The notes under the pieces: generated by a model
Seen by the model: only the letters and a program-made list of their open reading frames with translations
Databases searched by the model: none
Told to the model about the DNA's origin: nothing
In this document: positions 1 through 5,952 of the stretch, one piece after another
How the letters are laid out: every line of letters begins with the position of its first letter
How positions within the stretch are numbered: the first letter of the stretch is position 1
Program-made: the position numbers and the translations under genes
Assembly (NCBI GenBank): GCA_027008885.1
Contig: JALVDQ010000462.1
Span: 1-6,856, forward strand
Length of the DNA stretch: 6,856 nt
Reading direction: 5' to 3'
From: Thiotrichaceae bacterium
GTDB lineage: Bacteria; Pseudomonadota; Gammaproteobacteria; Thiotrichales; Thiotrichaceae

Positions 1-1
1 A

Positions 2-403
2 AAATATCTTAAAGAAGAACCTATAAGCTTTATTAGCAAGGCAAATGTTATTTCCCAGGCTAAATCAAACAAGCATACGCGCAGCATGACTGCCGTTGAT
101 TTGTGGAGGCGTTATCTTGACGGTAGCATTATTCTCATCGGCAGTGAAGCAACCGCTCTTTTCCGTTTGCTGGAAATACTGGAGACACTCAGGGACGAGC
201 AGGAAAGTCTGCCTGCGCTAATTATTGCGACTCCGGCGGGTTTTGCAGGTGCCAGTGAAGCCAAGCAAATTCTCTGGGAAAATCATAAAGAGCTTGCAAT
301 TCCATGTATTACTCTTTTGGGGACTCGCGGAAGCAATAATTTAACTGCGACAGCAATGAATACCTTATTAAAGTTACATAGCGAGAAGTCAGACAGGTTC
401 TAA
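2..403 (+). CDS. cbiC/cobH: Precorrin-8X methylmutase (CbiC/CobH), 5'-truncated by window edge
   Basis: This enzyme moves the C11 methyl group to C12 of precorrin-8X (or its cobalt form), giving hydrogenobyrinate or cobyrinate in cobalamin synthesis; it is cytosolic. The frame is open from base 2, so the ATG at base 86 is internal and the true start lies left of the window. About 133 C-terminal residues are visible. Family signatures are a TRS triplet just before that ATG (HTRSMTAVDLW, matching the usual TRSaaAmdlw), then IGSEATALFRLLEIL (family: iGNAPTALfrLLEL), the PAGFAGASEAKQIL stretch (family: PvGFVGAaEsKe) and the final TLLGTRGSNNLTATAMNTLL segment (family: rGrrGGSamaaAalNAll). The family's usual IGNAPTAL reads IGSEATAL here, a mild divergence. 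The gene is probably the last of a cobalamin operon reaching leftwards, because an unrelated gene with its own spacer follows. Whether the pathway is aerobic (CobH) or anaerobic (CbiC) cannot be told from this fragment. Confidence 0.88.
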   Translation, partial: KYLKEEPISFISKANVISQAKSNKHTRSMTAVDLWRRYLDGSIILIGSEATALFRLLEILETLRDEQESLPALIIATPAGFAGASEAKQILWENHKELAIPCITLLGTRGSNNLTATAMNTLLKLHSEKSDRF

Positions 404-432
404 GTTCAAGAGAATAATTGAACATAATTTTT
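404..432 (+). terminator. Weak terminator-like hairpin after cbiC/cobH
   Basis: A 6-bp inverted repeat, GTTCAA (404-409) and TTGAAC (418-423), with an 8-base loop begins right after the methylmutase stop. It is followed by ATAATTTTTG, so there is a short T-run at 428-432. The stem is AT-rich and would be weak. It could end the upstream operon, or simply be part of the promoter region of the next gene. Confidence 0.3.
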
Positions 433-448
433 GTTTGCTTGTCATAAT
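418..448 (+). promoter_or_regulatory. Candidate promoter for the secreted-protein gene
   Basis: An extended -10-like element, TGTCATAAT (440-448; TG, one base, CATAAT), lies 36 bases before the start codon. A weak -35 candidate, TTGAAC (418-423), sits 19 bases upstream, which is a long spacer. This would start transcription near 455 and leave the AGGAAG ribosome site (470-475) in the leader. A competing pair, TTGTCA (439-444) and TAAAAT (461-466) with a 16-base spacer, matches the consensus better. It would start transcription inside the ribosome site, so I consider it less likely. Confidence 0.3.
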
Positions 449-483
449 TGTTGCCAATCATAAAATAATAGGAAGCAATAAAA

Positions 484-1359
484 ATGAAAAGCTTAACAAA
501 TCGTATTTATTTCACTCACCTTTCCACCTACATCTCCTCTGGTTTTGTTCTGTTACTCTTGCTCTTGTCGTTCACGAATGTTTATGCTGACGGGCGAACG
601 AACTGGATGCCAGCTTATTATAATTCTCCCGTGCGTATTGACGTTATTGATGATAGCGGGCATTACCTGAAACAGTATCCGGCAAATTCCAGGGCTCATA
701 ATACCCAAAGAGCCTATCTTGAAGCAGTAAAAGGCAGACGCTACAAGATCAGGATTCGCAATAACAGCGGTCGGCGCATAGGTGTGGTCATTGCAGTAGA
801 TGGACGAAATATCCTTAACGGGAAAAAATCCTATCTTCGCAGTAATGAAAAAATGTATGTACTGGATCCGTATGAGACCTCAAGTTACATGGGCTGGAGA
901 ACAGGAAAAAACAGGGTAAACCGTTTTTACTTTACCTCAGCGGGTGATTCCTATTCAAATGCCTGGGGAGACCGCTCAGCAATGGGGGTTATCGCGGTTG
1001 CTGTTTTCAATGAAAGACCGCAGTATTACCGTAGAAAACAGCGAAATGATTTTAATAAAATGGCTCCATCAGCCCGCCGTTCATATAGCGAGTCTGCCGG
1101 CACCGGATTTGGTCGGGAAGAATATTCACCAAGTGTCAGGGTTAATTTTGTTGCACAGAGGAATCCTGCCTACAAATACTTTTACAAGTATGAGTGGAGA
1201 AGCACACTGTGTAAGCGTCGAATTATAAAATGTTACCAATATGAGAGTCACAGGCGTAATAAAAACCGCTTCTGGCCTGATGATGATAATGACTATGCAC
1301 CTTATCCTCCCAATTATCCACGTTACAGATCCTGGGATGAATTTGATTCAAACAGGTAA
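484..1359 (+). CDS. Secreted protein of unknown function with conserved beta-rich domain
   Basis: This 291-residue protein has no function I can name. The N-terminus has a basic stretch, a strongly hydrophobic core at about residues 19-30 (FVLLLLLLSF) and a likely signal peptidase site after VYA-35, so export to the periplasm or beyond is expected. Residues ~47-176 form a compact segment with alternating hydrophobic residues, including RYKIRIRNNSGRRIGVVIAV, VDGRNILNGKK, YVLDPYE, GWRTG, RFYFTSAGDSY and GVIAVAVF. The pattern suggests a beta-sandwich. From memory it resembles hypothetical exported proteins of proteobacteria with the same DGRN, GPYE-like and GW order. A second block, GTGFGREEYSP (206-216) to KYEWRSTLC (235-243), also looks conserved. 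The tail is rich in Arg, Lys and Tyr, with an acidic patch (DDDND, 266-270); the two mature-protein cysteines, 243 and 250, could form a disulfide. The ATG follows AGGAAG with an 8-base spacer, which supports this start. It is a single gene converging on soxB. Confidence 0.8.
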   Translation: MKSLTNRIYFTHLSTYISSGFVLLLLLLSFTNVYADGRTNWMPAYYNSPVRIDVIDDSGHYLKQYPANSRAHNTQRAYLEAVKGRRYKIRIRNNSGRRIGVVIAVDGRNILNGKKSYLRSNEKMYVLDPYETSSYMGWRTGKNRVNRFYFTSAGDSYSNAWGDRSAMGVIAVAVFNERPQYYRRKQRNDFNKMAPSARRSYSESAGTGFGREEYSPSVRVNFVAQRNPAYKYFYKYEWRSTLCKRRIIKCYQYESHRRNKNRFWPDDDNDYAPYPPNYPRYRSWDEFDSNR

Positions 1360-1381
1360 TTCTTTCCTGTCCGGGAAGAGT

Positions 1382-1449
1382 GTAGGGTTGCTGGAGTTTA
1401 CGCAACCAACCAGGATTCGGTTGGTTGCGCACGGCTGCACCAACCCTAC
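1382..1449. repeat. Inverted doublet of GTAG-headed REP-like units (BIME-like)
   Basis: The outer arms GTAGGGTTG (1382-1390) and CAACCCTAC (1441-1449) are perfect inverted copies. Inside them CGCAACCAACC (1401-1411) and GGTTGGTTGCG (1419-1429) form a perfect 11-bp stem around a 7-base loop. The block also reads as two head-in units. The left one is GTAG plus a GGTTGC/GCAACC hairpin (1382-1407). The right one, on the minus strand, is GTAG plus a GGTTG/CAACC hairpin (1449-1423). GTAG followed by a short palindrome is the layout of REP sequences linked to RAYT transposases, such as the SMAG elements of Stenotrophomonas. It lies between two convergent genes, a common place for such repeats, and could also act as a transcription barrier. 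Family membership is inferred; only two such sites are visible here. Confidence 0.65.
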
Positions 1450-1477
1450 GGCGTAACCCGACAAGCTTATATTTAAG

Positions 1478-1507
1478 TACCCGCTCAAAATTAATTTTGC
1501 TTGGGTA
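1478..1507 (-). terminator. Palindrome beside the soxB stop, possible terminator
   Basis: A perfect 14-bp palindrome, CAAAATTAATTTTG (1486-1499), is flanked by TACCC (1478-1482) and GGGTA (1503-1507), with a 3-base internal mismatch on each side. It begins one base beyond the soxB stop codon. As RNA from the minus strand it would form a stem-loop, but no uridine run follows, so it is not a textbook intrinsic terminator. It may protect the 3' end or be a binding site. Confidence 0.35.
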
Positions 1508-1508
1508 G

Positions 1509-3431
1509 TTACCCTGTTTCGCCAGCGTAGTCGGCGATTCCAGGGTTATCAGAAACACCCACCAGTTTTGGACGATTTATTTTGGGGAGTTTAAGTACAT
1601 TATCCTTGTCCTTGCTCGCCAAAATATAGTCACGCACGACGTCCCACATCAGGCGCCCATCAGGTACGCGGTTTACGGTTGCCCAGCCTGCCAGTTTGTA
1701 TTTTTTGTCTGGATCTATTTTCTCGCCATTATCCAGACGTGCATCAGTGATGCGTTTGTAAAGTTTCTTGTTAGGATCAATAGTGTAATCAAGCCCGCCA
1801 ACACGCACCATATCACCGCCTGACTGCAAATAGGGGTCAGGGTCAAACAGGTTGTCGGCTATTTGCTCAAGTGTTTCAAGCAGGGCTTTTCCTGTAATTT
1901 CGCTTACATAGGTTTCTGCATAGGTCATGGAGCACTGCGTCATTACATCTTCCATTGTAATCCAGTCGCCTTTCAGTGTTGTTGTTCCCCAGCGAACTCC
2001 GGCTGAGAAGGAGATATCTGCCTTGTATTCATGGCGTAGTGCATTACACAAAACCTGATCCCAGGTTCCCATAAAATTACCGCGTCGATACAGGGTGCGG
2101 TCTGCTATTGCCAGTTTTTCGGTAAGGATTTCATCGTAGGTTTTACCCACGCGCGCTTTATTGAACTTGTATTTTTCATTGCGCGCTTCATTGATTTTTT
2201 CATCATATTTGGTGCTGCGCATTTGCGAAAGGTAGGCTTCCATTTCTTTGTCAGCAGGCAGCCAGTTGGTTATTACGGGCTTCATGGTGTAGTGCATCCT
2301 GGTTTTGCCATCACTGAAGTCAAAATCCATGATCCCGACAAATTTGCCATTGGAGCCTGCATTGGTAACCCAGCAGCGGTTTCCTTCCTTGCTTTTGACT
2401 TCAATGGGTTTGGGCATACCATCGTGTGTATGACCGCCAAAAATGGCATCAATGCCAGGGACGTTTTCGCCCATTTTTACATCGACATCCATGCCGTTAT
2501 GTGAAAGCAAAACAACCGCATCCGGTTTTTCTTCACTGCGGATTTTTTTGACCAGATTTGTCATGTCATCTTCACGCAGACCAAAAGACCAGTCAGGGAA
2601 AAATTCAGGCGGGTTGGCATTAGCGGTTCTTGGGAAAGCCTGCCCGACTACTGCAATGCGTTTGCCAGCTATTTTTTTCATAACATAGGGCTGGAAAGCA
2701 TAGCCTGCATCTTCATCATAAAGACCCAGACCGTTATTCTTTTCAACCAGTTCGGCGTATGCGTCTTCCATCAGCGAGTCTTCTTTGACACGCACATTCT
2801 GACCAATGAAGTCCCCTTTGAAAAGTGCCACATTACTCAGGACTTCTGCTTCTTTATAGGTAAATTCCCAGTGACCGATCATTACGTCTACGCCCAGGAT
2901 ATTGGATGCTTCAACCATGTCCACGCCGCGAGTCCAGAGCGATGTGCCCGAGCCTTGCCAAAGGTCGCCACCATCCAGAGTGATCGTGTTTTCGACGCCT
3001 CCTGCTTGTTTGCGTAACATATCAAGGAGTGTTTTTATGTGTGAATAGCCACCCGTTTTGCCGTATTTTTTTGCCGCATTAAAGAAGTCAAGATAGGTAT
3101 ACGCATAAGCCTCTGGTCCATCCAGTGGCAAATCCATTTTTTCCAGCAGTTTTTTTCCAACAATGTGGGGAGGTCTGCCTCTTGCTGGTCCTACGCCAAG
3201 ATTTACATTGGGTTCACGAAAGTAGACAGGTAAGAGCTGCCCGTGAACATCCGTGGTATGCAGGATTCTTGCCTGCCCCTTTTTGGGTACACTATAAAAA
3301 TCTTTTGGCATGGCGACTTCCTTCGCCTGGCTCTGAGCCTGTGCTTTTTGCGCTAACCAGGGTAAAGCACCTGCGCCTGTAGCCCCCATTGCTAGTATTT
3401 TTATAAATGTACGTTTATCCATTGTTGGCAT
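1509..3431 (-). CDS. soxB: Thiosulfohydrolase SoxB (Sox thiosulfate oxidation)
   Basis: SoxB is the periplasmic dimanganese hydrolase that releases sulfate from the cysteine-bound sulfonate on the carrier SoxYZ. The product is 640 residues, somewhat longer than the ~560-600 usual for the family. Order: Tat-like signal (KRTFIK at 6-11, hydrophobic to ~27, likely cut near AQA-32); metallophosphatase domain ~53-380 with TTDVHGQL (59-66), the SoxB hallmark PVYFREP (68-74), GGDLWQGSG (154-162), GHWEFTY (186-192), SHNG (310-313) and GGHTHDG (332-338); then a 5'-nucleotidase-type C-terminal domain with SGGDMVRVGG (537-546). GHWEF where 5'-nucleotidases have GNHEF marks SoxB rather than UshA. The start chosen is the ATG at 3431, preceded by AGGAGA (3444-3439) with a 7-base spacer. 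An in-frame ATG at 3464 has no ribosome site. The twin-arginine pair is KR, not RR. No other sox gene is in the window, so soxB appears separate from soxXYZA here. Confidence 0.95.
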   Translation of the reverse strand: MPTMDKRTFIKILAMGATGAGALPWLAQKAQAQSQAKEVAMPKDFYSVPKKGQARILHTTDVHGQLLPVYFREPNVNLGVGPARGRPPHIVGKKLLEKMDLPLDGPEAYAYTYLDFFNAAKKYGKTGGYSHIKTLLDMLRKQAGGVENTITLDGGDLWQGSGTSLWTRGVDMVEASNILGVDVMIGHWEFTYKEAEVLSNVALFKGDFIGQNVRVKEDSLMEDAYAELVEKNNGLGLYDEDAGYAFQPYVMKKIAGKRIAVVGQAFPRTANANPPEFFPDWSFGLREDDMTNLVKKIRSEEKPDAVVLLSHNGMDVDVKMGENVPGIDAIFGGHTHDGMPKPIEVKSKEGNRCWVTNAGSNGKFVGIMDFDFSDGKTRMHYTMKPVITNWLPADKEMEAYLSQMRSTKYDEKINEARNEKYKFNKARVGKTYDEILTEKLAIADRTLYRRGNFMGTWDQVLCNALRHEYKADISFSAGVRWGTTTLKGDWITMEDVMTQCSMTYAETYVSEITGKALLETLEQIADNLFDPDPYLQSGGDMVRVGGLDYTIDPNKKLYKRITDARLDNGEKIDPDKKYKLAGWATVNRVPDGRLMWDVVRDYILASKDKDNVLKLPKINRPKLVGVSDNPGIADYAGETG

Positions 3432-3474
3432 TATTTGTTCTCCTAAGTTGATTCTGTTACCCATTAAACCGCCT

Positions 3475-3502
3475 AGTATACTACAAGAACTGGTTTCTTG
3501 AA
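3475..3502 (-). promoter_or_regulatory. Candidate soxB promoter with overlapping palindrome
   Basis: On the minus strand TATACT (3480-3475) is a good -10 box. A weak TTCAAG (3502-3497) lies 16 bases upstream. Transcription would start near 3468, leaving a leader of about 37 bases with the AGGAGA ribosome site. The inverted repeat CAAGAA (3484-3489), 5 bases, TTCTTG (3495-3500) fills the space between the two boxes, and the -10 is itself in the palindrome TAGTATACTA (3474-3483). A repressor binding there would block RNA polymerase. Which regulator, if any, is unknown. Confidence 0.4.
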
Positions 3503-3625
3503 TGATTTTATGTTACTGTTTTTATTTAAGAATATAACGATTTTCTAATTTTCTCTGGTACGGGTGTATGTGTCGGCATAATAGCCATGGCAGCGCTTTT
3601 TTATCGGTATATCCGGAAAATAGAC

Positions 3626-3653
3626 TTGTATTTTTTGTAATTGCCATGATAAT
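3626..3653 (+). promoter_or_regulatory. Candidate trxA promoter
   Basis: GATAAT (3648-3653) matches five of six bases of the -10 consensus. TTGTAT (3626-3631) lies 16 bases upstream and keeps only the TTG of the -35. The predicted start near 3660 leaves a leader of about 24 bases that contains the GGAG ribosome site (3671-3674). The promoter is divergent from that of soxB, with about 190 bases between the two predicted starts. Confidence 0.4.
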
Positions 3654-3683
3654 CGGCATTTTAACCTGTTGGAGTAATAAAAC

Positions 3684-4004
3684 GTGAGTATAGTAAGCCT
3701 GACGGATGATTCATTTGAGCAAGATGTTATAAAAAGTAGTACCCCGGTTTTGGTCGATTATTGGGCGGAGTGGTGCGGACCCTGTAAATCTATTGCTCCG
3801 ATTCTGGAAGAAATCGCAGAGGAGTATGAAGGCAGACTTGTCGTCGGCAAGCTGAATATTGATGAAAATACCGATACTGCACCTAAGTATGGTATACGCG
3901 GCATACCAACTCTCATGCTTTTCAAGGACGGGGAAGTTGAGGCAACCAAGGTTGGTGCCTTGAATAAATCCCAGCTGACGGCGTTTATAGATCAAAATAT
4001 TTAA
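3684..4004 (+). CDS. trxA: Thioredoxin 1
   Basis: This is the general cytosolic disulfide reductase, kept reduced by thioredoxin reductase; it serves ribonucleotide reductase, sulfate-assimilation enzymes and oxidised proteins. At 106 residues it is close to the usual ~108. The active site WCGPC is at residues 30-34 (cysteines 31 and 34), preceded by the family's VDYWAEW. The buried aspartate is D25 in LVDYWA, the cis-proline is P75 in [11 protein letters not shown], and the closing FKDGE...VGA segment follows. Translation starts at GTG 3684, nine bases after GGAG; no upstream ATG fits the family N-terminus better. It lies directly upstream of rho, a gene order kept widely in Gammaproteobacteria. 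A 436-bp gap and a hairpin separate them, so they are probably not one simple operon. It is divergent from soxB; a redox link is possible but not shown. Confidence 0.96.
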   Translation: MSIVSLTDDSFEQDVIKSSTPVLVDYWAEWCGPCKSIAPILEEIAEEYEGRLVVGKLNIDENTDTAPKYGIRGIPTLMLFKDGEVEATKVGALNKSQLTAFIDQNI

Positions 4005-4062
4005 GAGTCTGTGTAATTATTCTCGGGCAGGCTCCTGGTACTTCGGGCTTGTTTGAATAAAT

Positions 4063-4098
4063 TAGTGTTCAGCATTTACACACAAATGCTGGACACTA
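4063..4098. other. Strong 15-bp hairpin downstream of trxA
   Basis: TAGTGTTCAGCATTT (4063-4077) pairs with AAATGCTGGACACTA (4084-4098) around a 6-base loop, ACACAC; 14 pairs are Watson-Crick and one is G-U. It begins 58 bases after the trxA stop. The sequence after it on the plus strand is TCAAAAACTCG, so there is no uridine run and it is not a standard intrinsic terminator. It could stabilise the trxA 3' end, be a processing site, or be a Rho-linked or protein-dependent stop. Confidence 0.55.
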
Positions 4099-4179
4099 TC
4101 AAAAACTCGTGTTAGCCTCTGCGCTGTTATGTGATTGCGCTCGGCAATTCGTGCAAATAATTTAATAAATTCGCTTTAT

Positions 4180-4222
4180 TCTTCACAAAAAACAATATAG
4201 CTCCATGTGAGACTTGTGAAGA
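4180..4222 (+). other. Stem-loop in the rho leader
   Basis: TCTTCACAA (4180-4188) is perfectly complementary to TTGTGAAGA (4214-4222), giving a 9-bp stem with a 25-base loop. If transcribed from an upstream promoter it would sit in the rho 5' leader, about 220 bases before the start codon. The role is unknown. No T-run follows, so it is not an intrinsic terminator. Confidence 0.4.
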
Positions 4223-4249
4223 GTTATGTGGGAGTATTCTTAGTCGCAG

Positions 4250-4279
4250 TTAGTGATAATTAGCGGTAATTAGCGATAA
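4250..4279 (+). repeat. Three tandem 10-bp repeats TTAGYGRTAA
   Basis: TTAGTGATAA (4250-4259), TTAGCGGTAA (4260-4269) and TTAGCGATAA (4270-4279) lie end to end and differ at only two positions. A further decayed unit, TTAGTCGCAG (4240-4249), may precede them. The period of 10 is close to one helical turn, so a protein could bind each copy on the same face of the DNA. The array lies about 160 bases upstream of rho. Confidence 0.6.
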
Positions 4280-4440
4280 AGAGTATAACCTTGAAGCTCT
4301 ATATCTGAGTAATCATTACCCAAGTTTCAATATATCCTGACGAATTATCGTAGTTTCCAATTTTCATAATATTTCAAAATTTATCTATTTGTATTCCAGT
4401 AATTTAATCTATTCATAACCTGACAAACCATAAGAATCCA

Positions 4441-5697
4441 ATGAATCTCTCTGAACTTAAACAAAAATCACCTAATGAAATTATAGCCATTGCCAGGGAA
4501 AGAGGTGTCGATGGCATGTCGCGCGCTCGCAAGCAGGATATTATTTTCGCCATATTAAAGGCAGCGGCAAAAGCCAAGGAAGATATATATGGCGATGGCG
4601 TTTTGGAAATATTACAGGATGGATTTGGCTTTTTACGTTCCAGTGACAGTAATTATGTTGCCGGAGCTGATGATATTTATGTTTCACCCAGCCAGATACG
4701 GCGTTTCGGGCTAAGAACAGGGGACACGGTTGCCGGAAAAATTCGCACACCAAAAGATAACGAACGTTATTTTGCGCTGTTAAAAGTTGATACCATTAAC
4801 TACGAACCGCCAGAAAATGCACGCAACAAGATTCTGTTTGAAAACCTGACGCCGTTGCATCCTGATGAACGTATCCGCATGGAACGTGGTAATGGCAGCA
4901 CCGAAGACATTACTGCACGCGTGATTGATATTGTTGCGCCCATTGGTAAAGGTCAGCGTGGTTTGATAATCGCACCACCAAAGGCTGGTAAAACCATGAT
5001 GCTGCAAAACATTGCACAAAGCATCGCCACCAACCAGCCCGATGCACATCTGATCGTTCTGCTAATTGATGAGCGCCCTGAAGAAGTCACAGAAATGTCA
5101 CGCATGGTAAAAGGTGAGGTGGTCTCCTCCACATTTGACGAGCCTGCCGCACGCCATGTTCAGGTCGCAGAGATTGTTATCGAAAAAGCCAAACGTCTGG
5201 TCGAGCATAAACAGGATGTTGTTATCCTGCTGGACTCCATTACCCGTTTGGCGCGTGCCTACAATACCGTCGTGCCTTCATCAGGAAAAGTCTTGACAGG
5301 TGGTGTTGATGCCAACGCACTGCACCGTCCCAAACGCTTTTTTGGTGCAGCACGAAACCTTGAAGAAGGGGGTAGCCTGACAATTCTTGCAACCGCACTG
5401 ATTGATACTGGCTCGAAGATGGATGAAGTTATCTACGAAGAATTTAAAGGCACGGGTAACTCTGAATTACACCTGGATCGTAAAATCTCGGAAAAACGTG
5501 TTTTCCCTGCGATTAACGTCAATCGCTCGGGTACACGTCGGGAAGAACTACTGGTTGATGAAGAAGAACTTCAGGCACTCTGGATTTTACGCAAATTCCT
5601 GCATCCGATGGATGAAGTCGAAGCCATGGAATTTCTCTTTGACCGCTTGCAGAAAACAACCACCAATGAAGAATTTTTTAATGCCATGAAAGGGTAA
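4441..5697 (+). CDS. rho: Transcription termination factor Rho
   Basis: Rho is the hexameric RNA-dependent ATPase and helicase that binds C-rich rut sites on nascent RNA and releases stalled transcripts. The 418 residues match the ~419 of E. coli Rho from end to end. The N-terminal helical domain (1-~47) begins MNLSELKQ. The RNA-binding OB fold (~48-125) has GFGFLRS (61-67) and [13 protein letters not shown] (77-89). The ATPase core has Walker A PPKAGKT (179-185), the catalytic glutamate E211 in DERPEEV, and Walker [11 protein letters not shown] (260-269, D265). The Q-loop is VLTGGVD (284-290), the R-loop [12 protein letters not shown] (337-348), and arginines 366-367 lie in the arginine-finger region. 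No residue is missing and there is no insertion domain. The ribosome site is poor: only AAGAA lies before the ATG, with no GGAG, which would fit control at translation. The stop abuts the alc remnant. Confidence 0.98.
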   Translation: MNLSELKQKSPNEIIAIARERGVDGMSRARKQDIIFAILKAAAKAKEDIYGDGVLEILQDGFGFLRSSDSNYVAGADDIYVSPSQIRRFGLRTGDTVAGKIRTPKDNERYFALLKVDTINYEPPENARNKILFENLTPLHPDERIRMERGNGSTEDITARVIDIVAPIGKGQRGLIIAPPKAGKTMMLQNIAQSIATNQPDAHLIVLLIDERPEEVTEMSRMVKGEVVSSTFDEPAARHVQVAEIVIEKAKRLVEHKQDVVILLDSITRLARAYNTVVPSSGKVLTGGVDANALHRPKRFFGAARNLEEGGSLTILATALIDTGSKMDEVIYEEFKGTGNSELHLDRKISEKRVFPAINVNRSGTRREELLVDEEELQALWILRKFLHPMDEVEAMEFLFDRLQKTTTNEEFFNAMKG

Positions 5698-5703
5698 TTG
5701 CTT

Positions 5704-5946
5704 GTGGAAAAGGCTATAGCCCGGGCAAACAAACTTAAAAATTCCTATATAAACCTTGCGTCAGCCCGTTTAGGCGCAAAAGCAATTTACGCAACTGACG
5801 ACTTTTTTGCTGACAAGCAACGCATGTTGCTTGATTCTGATCCTGTATTTATAGAAGACAAATATGATGATCATTGCAAATGGATGGATGGCTGGGAATC
5901 TCGTCGCAAACGCACTCCCGGGCATGATTATTGTGATGTTGTATAA
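5704..5946 (+). pseudogene. alc: Allantoicase N-terminal remnant, truncated after ~80 codons
   Basis: Allantoicase cleaves allantoate to ureidoglycolate and urea in purine (allantoin) breakdown. The conserved N-terminal signatures are intact: [29 protein letters not shown] and [18 protein letters not shown]. The family is about 330 residues with two related domains, so some three quarters is missing. After CDVV a TAA (5944-5946) ends the frame, and the DNA beyond encodes a different enzyme. The start is uncertain. GTG 5704 has AGGG of the rho 3' end nine bases upstream, while TTG 5698, right after the rho stop, is too close to that site. The stub therefore could still be translated on rho mRNA, though no activity is expected because most of the fold is lost. 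I infer a deletion that removed the rest of alc and the start of allA. Confidence 0.88.
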
Positions 5947-5952
5947 GTTAAA

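Larger units (their letters stand above)
4005..4440 (+). promoter_or_regulatory. Gene-free 436-bp spacer / probable rho leader
   Basis: No open frame of convincing size or coding character is present in this stretch. It holds the trxA-proximal hairpin (4063-4098), a second stem-loop (4180-4222) and three tandem 10-bp repeats (4250-4279). It then becomes very AT-rich from about 4340 up to the rho start. In E. coli rho is autoregulated by premature Rho-dependent termination in a long leader. This spacer is in the same position and of similar size, so a similar control is plausible but not demonstrated. I could not settle on a single rho promoter, because several weak -10-like AT-rich matches exist. 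Confidence 0.45.

Noticed and set aside
86..88. ATG 86 as the start of the first gene
   Set aside because: The frame stays open to base 2, and the preceding residues (HTRS and upstream) match the methylmutase family, so this ATG is internal.
944..1228. Plus-strand open frame of 94 codons
   Set aside because: It overlaps the secreted-protein gene in another frame and has no recognisable features or ribosome site.
1223..1558. Minus-strand open frame of 111 codons across the convergent gap
   Set aside because: It runs over two real genes and the REP-like doublet; its composition is not protein-like.
2223..2688. Plus-strand open frames opposite soxB
   Set aside because: They are antisense shadows of a strongly conserved gene and have no family features.
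3432..3464. In-frame upstream ATG (3464) extending SoxB by 11 residues
   Set aside because: It has no ribosome site and would put residues before the Tat signal, while ATG 3431 has AGGAGA at a good distance.
3571..3660. Repeated TCGGCAT and GCCATG words in the soxB-trxA spacer
   Set aside because: The matches are short and do not align into a convincing direct or inverted repeat.
4129..4240. Minimal ATG-TGA pairs (4129, 4205) and a five-codon frame at 4226 as a rho leader peptide
   Set aside because: They lack proper ribosome sites and are as expected by chance in AT-rich DNA.
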